This document shows positions 33,954 through 46,252 of a stretch of DNA of 52,410 nucleotides, in pieces. The notes below the pieces were generated by a model, which searched no databases, was not told the origin of the DNA, and saw nothing but the letters and a program-made list of their open reading frames with translations. A program made the translations under genes and the position numbers. Position 1 is the stretch's first letter. Every line of letters starts with the position of its first letter. Source of the stretch: Cochliopodium minus (Eukaryota; Discosea; Himatismenida; Cochliopodiidae). The stretch spans positions 57,150 to 109,559 of the forward strand of contig JAMYWO010000146.1 in the NCBI GenBank assembly GCA_024220525.1, given 5' to 3'.

Positions 33954-35463
33954 ATGGAAAATAATATTAATATATCAACGAATCATACCAATATTACAAC
34001 TGGACATGATCATCATTGCTCCCACAATAAAATCAAATGCTTTGTTTGTCATGAAGAATCAGAGATAGATTGCTACCGTGATCACTTGAAGCATCATCAC
34101 GTGAATGATGAGATACATTGCCATTACAAGAAAATGAAAGAGTTCAAACACGATCATCCACAAAGGAAAATTAATGAACCTGAAAACCCTTACAGGATTC
34201 TATCCTTAGATGGAGGAGGAATCAGAGGTCTCATCCCTGCAATGATCTTGGAGCAGATAGAGAAAGATACAGGAAAAAGAATACATGAGATGTTCGATAT
34301 GATTGCAGGTACATCAACTGGTGGAATATTATCTTTGGGATTAACAAAAAGAAACAAATCAAATCCAAATCAACCACAATTCGCCGTAAAAATTTTTTTT
34401 TTTTAATTTATTTTAATTTCACTGAATTAATTTAAATTTTATTTCAATTAATTAATATTTTTAACCAAAAAATAGGCATCAGATTTAGTTGAACTCTACA
34501 AAGCCAAAGGAAAAGACATTTTTGTGAGATCTTCTATCTTCAACGTGGGAGGTTTATACCAATCCAAGTATTCAAAAGATGGAATAGAAAAAGTTTTAAA
34601 AGAATATTTCGACGAATCTATATTAGAAGAAAGTTTAATCGACGTTTTAGTGACTGGTAAATATTAAAAAAAAATTTCTTGAAACTGTATGTTGAATTAA
34701 ATTTTTTTTTTAAAAGGTACTGAAGTTGAAATCGGAAAGAGTGCAAAGAGTGTTCGTTTTTGTAAAAACTCAATGCCTAAAATGAAGTGTTTTGACACAA
34801 CCCGAATTACCACATCTGCCCCTACTTATTTTCCAGCATACAATTACGAAAATAAAATATATGTTGATGGAGGTGAACATTTTTTTTAACTCTTATATTT
34901 AAAATCAATTATTGTTATTTTTTTGATGTTTAATTTTTTTGTTAAATAGGAGTGATTGTGAATAACCCTGCTTTGGTTGCTTTTGCCGAAGCTGAGTTTA
35001 AAGAAAAAACCAGAAAGAAATTCATTTTATCCATTGGAAATGGTCTCAACAAAAACAAAACAATAAACAGTGGATCAATAAACAATGGTAAAAAAAAAAA
35101 TTTTAAAAAAATAAAAAGTTCTTTTTATAATTTTAACAAAAAATTTCTTTATCAGGAGCATTATTTTGGGCTCAAGAATTTCCCAATATTTCAATTGATG
35201 GTAGCTCGAATAATAATGATGAAATTTTGGACATGCTTGTGAATTCAGGTGGTCACGAATTCGTTCGTCTACAAAAAGAAGTTAATGACTTGTTTCAGTT
35301 GGATGATTACAGAACAGAAAGCATCAACAAAATGATTCACTTCACCAATGAGTGGATCCATGAACTGAAAAGCAATGGGACTTGGGATAAAATCTTGAAT
35401 GTCATCAATCCTAAACCTGTGGTCACTGTTCCATCATATTATTCATATTGTCATTTATTTTAA
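33954..35463 (+). CDS. Patatin-like phospholipase with His/Cys-rich N-terminus (404 aa)
   Basis: Five exons keep phase: 33954-34385, 34476-34656, 34717-34872, 34950-35087 and 35156-35463. The patatin core is complete: [18 protein letters not shown] (oxyanion loop), [11 protein letters not shown] (nucleophile Ser in GTSTG) and [12 protein letters not shown] (Asp of the dyad). It should hydrolyse acyl esters of phospholipids or galactolipids. The first 75 residues are rich in His and Cys ([30 protein letters not shown]) and look like one or two small zinc fingers. That pairing is unusual for patatins. No signal peptide is seen, so it is probably cytosolic or membrane-associated. Confidence 0.88.
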
Positions 35464-35714
35464 AAAATTGTATAAAATTAAATTGTAAATAAAACATCCA
35501 AAAAACAGATTTGTTCTGTTCTTTGAAAGAAGGAAGAACATAATTATCATTAAGGAACAATTTTGACTTCCAGTTGGTGATACTATTCACCAAATATTTT
35601 TCTCAATTTTCTATAAAATATTTTTAAATAAATTTAAATGAAAAAAAAGAAAAAAAAAAGTGTTCTTTACAATTAACACTATAATTTTTTTCACATAATA
35701 TCCTTCATAAACAA

Positions 35715-36341
35715 ATGAGCAATAAAAAAAAGAGCAAATTCTTTGAATTCATGGAGAATTTGGACATAGAATATGCAAAAAACGATCTCATTTACAACAC
35801 TAATTTTGATTTCGTCAATAGGAATAAGAGAAAGTCTATAAAAAGGGATATCATCGATTTGACTATCAGCGATAGCCAAATTATTGAAAATAAAAAATAT
35901 AGAATGAGAGGAGAGTTTATTGTTAAGGATGCCAAATTGGAAGATTCTGATGATGAGATTGAGGAGGAAGATGAGGAGGATGAAAATAGTGAAATAAACA
36001 ACAATAATCAGTATATTGAGGAAGAAGAGCCTATTATATCAACAAGGACAAATATTCCAAGAAATAACAATATAAATAATGAAAATAATAGAATAATTGA
36101 CAAACCAAAGGTAACAACATACCTTAATTAATTTTTAAATATCAATTATTTATTTATCAATTTATGAATTGTTGTGCAAACTTGCAAGATAATTGAATTT
36201 GTTATGATGATAAAAGATAGATATAATACTTTCACTAAATTCACATCTATCCATTCCATTAAATATTTAAAATTAAATTAATTTTCAAAATAATTATTCT
36301 TCCAAACAACATTTTAGATAATAGACATTACAGATGATTGA
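35715..36341 (+). CDS. Small acidic protein with two SUMO-interacting motifs (139 aa)
   Basis: Exon 1 is 35715-36110 and exon 2 (24 nt) is 36318-36341, joined in phase at GTAACA...TTTTAG. Residues about 46-52 read IIDLTISD and the spliced C-terminus reads PKIIDITDD. Both fit the SIM consensus (V/I-V/I-D-L/I-T plus acidic). Between them is an acidic run (EDSDDEIEEEDEEDEN). If the intron is not removed, the frame ends KVTTYLN and the second motif is lost. A SUMO-binding nuclear adaptor is the best guess. I do not recognise a family. Confidence 0.6.
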
Positions 36342-36596
36342 CATTCTGATCAAAAAAAAAAAAGAAAAAAAGAAACTTGAAAAATGAAAAATCCAAGAAA
36401 GAATCTTCCAAAAAAAAAAAGTTTGTTATTTAAAAATTTTTTTAATGTATAATATATTATAATAATAAATAATAAAAACCAAAATTTTTTTTTGTTTTCT
36501 TTTTATGTGCTTTTTTTTTTCCTTGAAAAATTTTTTTTTTTTGTTGACAAAAAGAAAACTTTTAAAAAAAAAAAGATTTTTATCAAGGGGGGTAAT

Positions 36597-39500
36597 TCAA
36601 ATTTTTTTGTCAAAAGAATTGGAACGAGGATTGTAGGAGTTGTTGAAAGGAGGGTGTTTGGTAGGTTGCTGGTTAAGGATTTTGGTAACTCGAGGAGGGT
36701 TAGGGGCGCTAGGATATTTGGGGAATTCTTGTTGTGTTTCTTTCAAACAAAAATAAAATCAAAAATATTAAAAAATCAAAAAAAAAATTGAAAATAAAAA
36801 AAAAAAGTATTTAAACAAAAATAATAAAAAAATAAAAAAAAAATAATGAAAAAAAATAACAAAAAAAAAAAAAAACGAAAAAAAATTGCATAAATTAAAA
36901 AATTAAAAAAAATTAAATTAAAAAATAATAAAAAAAATAAAATTAAAAATAACGGAAAAAAATTAAAAAATAAAAAATAATAAAAAAAAATAAAATTAAA
37001 AAAAATACCCATCATATTGGGATTATTAATGTTATTCATATTGTTGTTCAGGTTTAAGTTTTGGCTGTTATTAAGACCCATGTTTAAACTTATTCCTTGG
37101 CTATTATTGAGTCCCATTCCGTTATTGAAGGAGATATTGTTGAGGCTGCCCATGTTGCTGTTGATGTTGTTGGGGTTGTTGGGATTATTGGGGTTATTAA
37201 CTATGATCATGTTGTTCTGCATATTACCTAAAGAAAAAATAAAGAAAAATAAAAAAAAAAAATTAAACTGAAAAATAAAAATAAATAAAAAAATAAAAAA
37301 ATTTTAATCGATCAAAACAAAATGAAAATATTGTTAGGAATAAAAAATTAATTAAAATAAAAATAAATAAAAAAATAAAAAAAATTAAACTGAAAAATAA
37401 AAATAAATAAATAAAAAATAAAAAAACAAAATGAAAAATAATGTCAGGAACAAAAAAATTAATTAAATAAAATAAATGTGTTTGAATGAATATATTCCCC
37501 ATATAAATATGCGAGATATAGACATATAAAAATAAATAAATAAAAATGAATAAAAAAAATTAAACTGAAAAATAAAAATTAAAAAAAAAATTTTTAAAAA
37601 TTTTAAAAATTACCCGAAATATTGTTTACACTATTATTGATATTCATGTTATTATTGCTCAAGTTGTTATTTAAATTGTTAACTAAATTGTTGTTGTTGT
37701 TGTTGTTATTATTGTTGTTGCTATTGCTGAAGTTGTAGGGTCTCCTCTGCTTTGAAGAGTCATGAATGATGGAGTATCCGTCCTTGATGAAGCAGTTGAC
37801 CATCTGCTTCACAAAGATCTCCGTGCTCTTTTTGTTTCCCGTGTTGAATTTGTATTTGTATCCATTGTCTCCTTTGTCTGGATTGTCTCCTACTCTGATT
37901 AGTCCCTATAACAAAAAAATTAATTGAATTTTTCTTTTTTATTTTTATTTATTTTAATTAATTATAATTAAATTTTTTTTTAATTAATTATTTTTAATTA
38001 ATTATTTTTAATTTATTTTTAATTTTATTAATTTCTTAGATTATTTTCATTTTTTACAATTATTTATTTTTAATTTATTTTTTATTTTATTAATTTCTTA
38101 TATTATTTTTTTTATTTAATAAAGTTAATTTTTTAATCTTTTTTTTTTTAGATATATTTTTAATTTTAAAAAATTATTATTTTATTTTTTCTTACTTGGA
38201 ATTGTCCAGAAGGAAGATCACTTAGTTTGAAATAAAAAAAGATGTTCCCGTTGGGCTTGGAAAAGCTCATCTCATGGTTGGGCAACACCATGGGAACCAA
38301 ATCCTGGATATTTACTGTTTGGAAACTGCTCAAATGAGATTCAGGAATTTGGGGTATATTTCCTACTCCACAAAAACAAATTAATCAGATTTTTAATTAA
38401 AATTTAATTTTCTATTTTTCCATTTTTTTAAATTTTTATGATTTATTTCTCTAATATTATTTTAATTGATTATTTACATTACATTTACGTTTATTTTTAT
38501 TAATTTCAAATATATTTTATTTTTACGATTTAAAGTTTTAAAATTCTATTAATTATTTTAGATTTATTTGATGATGTTTTCTTAATGATAAAATTTGAAA
38601 AGATAATATTTTGGTATTTAATTTTGTGATCTTTTAATCAATATTTTTAGTTAAATTCATGTAATTTAAAATTATATTTTGTTCATATTTTCAATTTTTA
38701 AATATTTTATTTTATTTTAATTTTTTATTTTATTATGTACATTGACTTTTAATTTCAATTTGAATCTTTATTTTACCAACAGTACCGAATGACAAGGAAA
38801 AAGCAAGGCCTCCACCCCCGCCTCCTTTAGTTTCCTTGGGAATAAGAGGGGTGTTTTGCCTCTGGGACAAAAATTCGAAGAGCGGAATTTTCTTTTTGGG
38901 GAAAAAAGTTTGGGGGATGGTGAAGTTGGAGGGAGCTGGCTTTTCATTAGATCGCAATAGTTTCTTTCTTTCTTCTTTACTTAATTTTAGGTTGTTTTTG
39001 TGTTTGTTGAAATTGATTATGGTGTTTATATAAAAAACATCTAGATTTTCATATTTAAAAAAAAAAATAAAAAAATATTTGTAGATGAAAACAAAATGTT
39101 CAAGAAAAATGAAGCAAAAAATTTAACTTCTTTAAAAAATTTTATATACCAATAAAATTATATCAAATTTAAGAATAATTTAATATTGAAGAAAAGAAAT
39201 AAGTAGGAAAATTAGATTAAAACTTGTTTATGTTTAAAAAAAAAAAGGTGTTTACTTGGAGAAGGATCCAAACATAGAGGTTTGGCAGTGTTGAGAACCA
39301 AAGAAGACTCCAACTGCAATCGGTCGCCCTCAGAAAACTTGTCCCTGGAGTTGCAAAACAAAGTGATGTCGTGAACAACCGTCTCATAAGTGGGTCTCAA
39401 CAAAACCTTCTTCACAACAGGCTGCCCCGAAGAAGATTTGTCCCTGAAATCACGAAGCTCGACCAAAATGCAGCCTTCGTAATAATGAATGGAACCGTTC

Positions 39501-40468
39501 TCACGTATGATGTCTAAAAACTCGACTGAAATTTTGTTGGCGTTGATCATCTCGATGAAATTTCGAGTGTTTCGATCGTAGGGATAGATCGCGGTGAGGT
39601 TATTTCCGATGCTGAAATGATGAGTGTGTAAGTTGATTGAGAGTGAGGTCTGCATTGTTGTCGTCAACGACTCAGCTATATTGTCCCCGCTCGAAAACCT
39701 CTCATCTTTACATACAGATTTCAATCTGATGGTGAGTTCGTCGATGCTCATCAAGTTAGTCATATTATTGCTATTATTCAAATTATTTTGTTCTTCTTTT
39801 TCTTTTCTTATCTTTTTGTTGTTTCCTTCGATCCAGGCTGAGAGGGCCATCGACATATTGTTCGTCCCCACTGAATATTCCTTCTCTTCCAGCCATTCAT
39901 CCTCATCATCTTCTTTATCCTCTCCCTCCTCCCTATCCCTGGCCATCTCCTGCTCCATCTTCTTCAATTTGAGATAGATGGTGTTTATCATCTTCTTTTT
40001 CTCTTCTCCATCCACCTCATCCACCATATCCTCTCCGCCAAAATGCATTCCATTCTCCTTCTTCTCATCATTTTTATTATTCTCTTCATCATTGCTGTTT
40101 TCATCCTTCATTTTCTTTGATTTCGTTCTTTTTGAATTGTTTTTGGTTGTGGGTGATGTTGATGATTCCCTTTTCTTTCTCTTTTTATTATTATTATTAT
40201 TTGATTTTGTTGATATGTTTGCTTCTTCTTCATCCATTTCAAAGATTTCTCTGATTGATTCATGTTCTGTGTTTCCATTGTTGATATATTCTCTTTCTCC
40301 ATTTTGATCTTGATTTTTTCTTTTCTTTATCATCCTGAATCCCTTTATCTTTAAATCATTTTTTATTGTTGGCTTATTTATCTCCTCATTTTTGTCTTCT
40401 TCATCTTTTAATTCTTCATTTATATTTATATTTAGAAAATTGAAGCCAATATCTTCATCATTTGACAT
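36597..40468 (-). CDS. SPT20: SPT20, SAGA complex subunit (765 aa)
   Basis: Six exons keep phase: 39256-40468, 38777-39040, 38196-38362, 37614-37905, 37009-37227 and 36597-36739. The first 250 residues are charged and disordered. The Spt20 domain follows: NKISVEFLDIIRENGSIHYY, EGCILVELRDFRD, KVLLRPTYETVVHDITLF and LQLESSLVLNTAKPLCLDPS, very like human SUPT20H. KKIPLFEFLSQRQ matches the block after the domain. The C-terminal third is Asn-rich (NNN and NNPNNPNN runs). SPT20 is needed for the integrity of the SAGA histone acetyltransferase coactivator. The frame is open upstream to a CTAG acceptor (about 40492), so a further 5' exon is possible. I place the start at the ATG at 40468. Confidence 0.88.
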
Positions 40469-41082
40469 TCCTTCCAATATTTCAAAAGAATCTAGAATAA
40501 TATTAAAATATAAAGATGATTAGAGGATATATATACTTATATTTTGCCCATCAAAGTATTATTTTTAGCAAATAAAAATCTTTATATAATGGCAGTTGTA
40601 AATAATATAAAATAAAAAAATTATTATTTTTTATTTTTATAAAATATTTCACCTTATTTTTTAAAAAATATTTTTATTCCTTTGCCCTAATACTGAATAT
40701 ATTTCAAAAAAAGTAAGAGATATATCTTTCCTTTTTTGTTATATTGGTATGGAGGATTAGATATAACACAATAGTGTTGATTTTTTATATTATAAGAGAA
40801 ATTAAAAAAAAATAAAAAAAAATATACACTCAAAAATCAAAGAGAAAATGATAATCCTTCAGATTCGAGATATAAAATCGAAATAATATTTTCTATCCTT
40901 TTGAATGCAGTCATTGATGATTAGAATCCAATTATCACAATAATATATAATATGGAGGCATGCTGTATCAAATATTTCAAAGTTAATGATGAAAATATCC
41001 ACTGATTTTAATTCTCCTTTCTTCATTAAGAGCTGCTATCATTTAAATATAAAAAAAATAAGATTGAATTTTTAATAATCAA
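40469..41082. other. Divergent intergenic region SPT20 / small basic protein
   Basis: This is 614 nt of AT-rich sequence with no convincing coding exon. An unplaced 5' exon of SPT20 may lie here, but none is identifiable from phase. Confidence 0.45.
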
Positions 41083-41560
41083 ATGCCAAGTACCTATTCA
41101 AACCACATTAAAACTATTTAAACATAAACCATTCAAATTTATAAAGAAAGGAAAACCAATAGAGGAAAGAAAAAAGGAAAATCATTAGATCATGATAAAT
41201 GGATCAAAATGAAGAGTAAAAAGATCTTTATCATTAAATATAAAGCATTACATTAAATTATCTCATTTTTTTCTCATAAATAAAGATATTGAGAAAAATG
41301 ACGAAGATATGAAGGTTGAAATATTCGATCCTGAAAAACCAAAGATAGTCAAAAACATCAATCTCGATATGCAAGATGATAAAGAAGAAGTAGATAATGA
41401 TATTCCTAGAGTAAAGACCAATAATAAAGAAAGGGCAAAATTGAAGGAGAAGAATAATCGTATCGTCAAAGCAATGATCAGAAAAGATAAATCAGAAACC
41501 AAAATGTTGAAAAGAAATAAAAAATCCTCCTTAAAGGAAAGAATGAAGAACATCTATTGA
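41083..41560 (+). CDS. Small basic, probably nucleolar protein (116 aa)
   Basis: Three exons keep phase: 41083-41089 (7 nt, ATG CCA A), 41147-41215 and 41286-41560 (TGA). The product starts MPKRKTNRGKKKGKSLDHDKW. It has an acidic middle (DMQDDKEEVDND) and a basic helical end (KERAKLKEKNNRIVKAMIRK). This pattern is common in small ribosome-assembly factors, but I do not recognise the family. The 7-nt first exon is inferred because it supplies a start codon in phase. A fall-back start is the ATG at 41309. Confidence 0.55.
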
Positions 41561-41632
41561 ATGTATTTGATTAAAAAAAAAAGTTATTTATTAATAATAT
41601 CACCATTATTTTATTATCATTTCATCCTTTCT

Positions 41633-41732
41633 NNNNNNNNNNNNNNNNNNNNNNNNNNNNNNNNNNNNNNNNNNNNNNNNNNNNNNNNNNNNNNNNNNNN
41701 NNNNNNNNNNNNNNNNNNNNNNNNNNNNNNNN
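41633..41732. other. Assembly gap (100 N)
   Basis: Exactly 100 Ns, the usual placeholder for a gap of unknown size. It lies 30 nt before the first assigned exon of the kinase-SH2 gene, so upstream exons of that gene could be missing. Confidence 0.98.
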
Positions 41733-41761
41733 TCTTTTTTTGATTTCCCATAAATCAAATA

Positions 41762-44700
41762 ATGTCTTTTAAACAAAAGGTATAAATCTATTATTCTTCA
41801 TATCAAAGTTTATGAACCGATAATATTTGTTCATACTTCAAAGATGATGAATCATAATCATATTTACTTTCATATTGAAATTGATTTCAATAAAGAATTG
41901 AATGAGATTCTTTCATACTTTTATTATTTAAAACTATTCAAAAATGTTTGATTGTATATACTTATTTATAGGCCAATTTGAATCTATGGTCAAAGATATT
42001 GAAATCAGAGATTCAAATCTTGGATGAGAAGTTGAAATCGTATCAATCCCAAGTAGATAAAGAACTAGATTTCTTCTCCATAACAAACACAATAAATCCA
42101 CTGTACATAGATACACATACACTTATAGATAACAAATTCCATGTAAAAAAAAAATTCAACTAAATTTCGTTGAAAAAAAATTTTTTTTTTTTTTTGGAAG
42201 GAAGTGAATATATCTGTAAAAATAAATAATTTAAATGAGAAACTCAAACTGATAACAGAGATAATAGAAAAAGACAAATACTCTTCCATCATGCATTGGA
42301 CGGTGGAAAGGGGGATCTACTATGAAAACCTTTTCAAATCATCTTACATAATATACAACACAGCAAACTCGAACAGGGAGTTGTTTTTGAGGGAAATGCA
42401 ATTTTTGATGTAAAAAAATATTGTGAGAAATTTAAAATTGGATTTTTGCTTCAAAACATTTTTTTTTAAACAACAGATCTTTGTCTTCACATCCAAACAT
42501 CATACACATCAATGGATATGAAATAAAAGAGAACGAAGTGAAAATCAGTATTTTATTTTATTTTTCATTTTTTTATTTTTTATTTTTTATTTTGTATTTT
42601 ATTTTTACTTTTATTTTTATATTTTTATATTTATTTTTGTTTTTGTTTTTGTTATTCAATTTTTGTTTTTTATTTTTTAATTTTTTTTCATTTTTTTTAT
42701 TGTTTATTTTTTAATTTTGAATTTAAGAAACACACGAAGTTCCCTCAATGACCGCTTTGGAGTTCATCAAAGAAGTGAATTACGATTTTGGAACAGCTAT
42801 CAGAATATGTAGAGACTTAGCACACCTCCTCGACTGGCTCCACACCAAAGAAAACTTGTCCTTAGGTAAATCAAAAAAAAAAATTTCTACTAAATAAAAT
42901 TTATTCAATTTTATTTTTTTTTTTTTTTTTTTATTTTTTTTTTTTTTTTGTTTATTTTTTTTTAGGCAATTTAAATTTGAATAACATTTACATCAATGAG
43001 AAGGAGAAATAAAAATAGAGGTCATCTGTTGCAGCGTGTTGTTTCAGATCAGAAATGACGATTTCATTGATACCTGCATTTCTTCGCTCCGGAAATCATG
43101 GCAATTAGAGACAGAACGACCAAATCCAAAAAGCGGATGTCTACAGTTATGGAATAGTAAAACAATTTTATTTTTTTGAATTTTTTATTTTTTTATTTTT
43201 TTAAACTAAATAATTTTTTTAATCATTTATTCATATTTTTATTTTTATTTTATTTTACAAAATTATTTTTTTTATTCATTTATTCATATTTTTATTTTTA
43301 TTTTTTTAAACAAAATTATTTTCTTTAATCAATTCATATTTTTATTTTATTTTTTTACAATTAATTTTTTTTAATATTTAATTAAATTTAATTTTTCTTT
43401 AAATTTTTGTTTATTCATTAATTAATTAATATTTTTATTTTTTTTTATTTTTATTAATTCATATTTTTAATTTTTATTTAATTTAATATTTTTATTTATT
43501 TTTTTAAAAAATTAGTTTGTTTGGCATCTTTTACCAAATTGGACGCTCGTTCGTTTAGATCTAAGTTGGGGTTGAAGGAGGAGATTTGGAGCAGACTGAC
43601 TCTTTGATGCTTCATTTGTTCAGTAACAATTACGCCTTGCCTTGGGAGAAAAAGACATTTTCCAAGAAAGTGGTGAAAAGATTCCCAAAGGTAAAAAATA
43701 ATGATAATAATAATAATAAATATAAAAAAATGTTATGAAGATGTCAAAAAAAAAAATTAAAAATTAGAAAATAACATTTTAAAAATAAATTTTCAAAAAT
43801 CAAAATAGAATTTTAAAAAATTACAAATAAAATAGAATGTTAAAAAAAAAACAAATTTTTTTAATTAAAATGAATTAAAATGTTAAATAGAATTTTTAAA
43901 AATAAAACAAATTTTTTAAAATAAAATAAATTTTTTAAAATAAAATAAAATTTTTAAAATAAAATAAATTTTTTTAAAACGAAATTCTTTTAAATACAAA
44001 TAAAAACATTCATATAAAAAAAAATTTTTTCAAAAGGAAAATAAAATATGATAAAAATCATCTATTTCTGTTGTACTTCAAAACAATATTTATTTAATTT
44101 TTTTTAAAAAAAAAAATAATCATAAATAAAAAAAGAGGTTGACAAGATAATTAGGGAATGCACAAACAATAATAAAGCAAAAAGACCAGAATTCAATGAA
44201 CTTTTGACGCTGGTTGACTTTGACAAACTCATTCTCAACTGCTACCCGCACTCCAAGGACTTTTGGAGTTTTTGTTGGAGCAACTTGCAGACTTTACGTA
44301 ATAAAATGCCTTTCGTTGTTCAATGGTAAAAAAAAAATGATGTTTAATTTTTCTTTTTTTTTTTTTCATTATTAATTTTTTAAATTTATTTTTTCAATTT
44401 TATTTATTTTTTAATTATTTTGGTTTTTTCATCATTTTTTTTTCAATTTCTTTATGTTTTTATTCAATTCATTCATTTTAATTTATTCATTTTTTTTAAA
44501 AAAAATTTTTAATTTTCATTAATTTTTTTATTTTCTTATTTATTTTTTAATTTTATTTACTTATTTTTTTTCGATTTTTTTTTTTTTTTCATTTTTTTTT
44601 TTCATTTAATCAATTTGGATAGGAAATCGTTACGTACAAGTTTGTTAGCCTTTTTGAATGAATCTGAGGAGAACACTTTGGTCCTTTTGTGGATTGAAAG

Positions 44701-45678
44701 ACATTTCGTGTACGACAACCTCATCTCCATCAACAAATTTGAGTCAATCACTTGCAGATTTGACCTCAAACAAAACTTTTTCAAGAACGTAACAAAAAAA
44801 TTACAAAAAAAAAAAACAAAAAAAAATGTTTTTAAATAAAATATTCATTTTTATGAATAGTTTTCCACATAAAATTTTCTTTAATTTTTTTTAAAATTTA
44901 TTTTTATGATAATAATTTCTAAAGTATTATCAATTTGAAAATTTTTATTCAAATAATATGTTCTTTATTAATTTCTTCTTTTACATAAATTTTTCATCTT
45001 ACAAATTTAATTTTTTAAAAAAAACTCTTACTTTTGTTATAAATATAAATCAAATTGTAATAGTTTTCCATTTTTAGATTTCTTCATTAAAGTATTTCAT
45101 TTTTAAAAAATTACATATTTTTTATTTTTTATTTAAAATTACGTATTTTATTAAATGTAAAAATATTTTCATTTTATTTAATTTTTCAGATTTATTAAAT
45201 TTTGTTTTTAAATTACATATTTTGTTAAAAATTTAAAATAATTTCATTTTTAAAATATTTTAATTTTTTATTTAAATTTATTTAAATTTTGTTGAAATTT
45301 TTTTAAAATTTTTGTTTTAATTTTTTTAAATAAAATACCTAAAAGATTTTAGATTTGATAACACAAAACTGGTTTTTCCCATTCACAGAAGAAGAGTCAA
45401 GGGAAAGGCTCAAACTAATGCAAGGTTACTGGATGGTCATCTTCGACAAAAAGAACACCAACTCGTACAAGCTATTGAAGTGCAAGAAAAAGAAGGAGAA
45501 GAAGTACATCTCTTCGTTAGAAATCGTTTTTAGCAATAATAGATACGTCGCCTTTGTTCAGGGCAATGAGGAGGAGATCATGAAGAGCAAGTCTCTTCCA
45601 ACTCTGATCAAGAAGATCCAGAAGAACAAGTTTTTCGATTCTGATCTCCCCAACAAGAAAATTTATTTTGGTTTTTAA
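41762..45678 (+). pseudogene. Kinase-like plus SH2-like gene, degenerate and with two frame breaks
   Basis: Ten exons: 41762-41779, 41972-42142, 42201-42409, 42477-42547, 42728-42865, 42966-43156, 43516-43690, 44138-44325, 44623-44788 and 45346-45678. After a coiled coil comes a kinase fold: LREMQFLISLSSHPNIIHINGYEI, LAHLLDWLHTKENL, GNLNLNNIYI, EEIWS, LMLHLF...LPW and IIRECTNNNKAKRPEFNELL. The HRD loop is replaced by LGNLNLNN and no VAIK or DFG is visible. The last exon resembles SH2 (NWFFPFTEEESRERLKLMQG...KSLPTLIKKI), but the FLVR Arg is replaced (YWMVIFD). The layout recalls TKL kinases with SH2 (Shk type). Frame is lost in exon 6 (stop at 43010) and exon 7 (stop at 43605). All splice sites are intact, so a young pseudogene or base-calling errors are both possible. 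Confidence 0.65.
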
Positions 45679-46252
45679 AAAATTGAAGTAAAAGTAAAAA
45701 TAAAAAAAGTTTTATTTTTATTTTTTATTTAATATTTTTTTTATTTATTTTTTATTATTTATTTAATTTTTTTTAAATTTTCATTTGATATAATTTCAAA
45801 TCCATAAATTCAATTTTTATTTTCAATTATCACTTGTCAAGATGAATTTCACTTTATAATTTTTTCTTTCATGAGGATGTTGATTTTTTTTAGATCCTCT
45901 AACAAAGAAATTTAATTTTATATTTTGTCCGATATCAAACAACATCTGATTTGAAATCAATTCAAATTTGATAATTGACAAATCTTCTTTTGAAAGATCT
46001 GTTTTCCATTTTGTTGATTTTTAGTAAGAAATGTATAAAATTTGGTGAAAATAATTTTCTCTTTTTATTTTTATATCTTTCTCAGTTCAAAGTAAAACAA
46101 TTTACAGTAATATCAAAAAACATCTAATCAAACTCTTCTACAAAGAAAGTAAAAAATTTTGAAATTAAAATCAAAATTTTATAAAATAAAATAAAAAAAT
46201 AAAAAAAAAAAGTAAAAACTTTTAAAAAAAAAAACTTCTCTACCAATAAATA
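45679..46252. other. Intergenic region before the fascin-like gene
   Basis: This is 574 nt of AT-rich sequence. I see no gene. An A-rich leader of about 70 nt precedes the fascin-like ATG. Confidence 0.5.

Noticed and set aside
41561-41743. 60-codon frame running into the N gap
   Set aside because: It is open only because Ns hold no stops.
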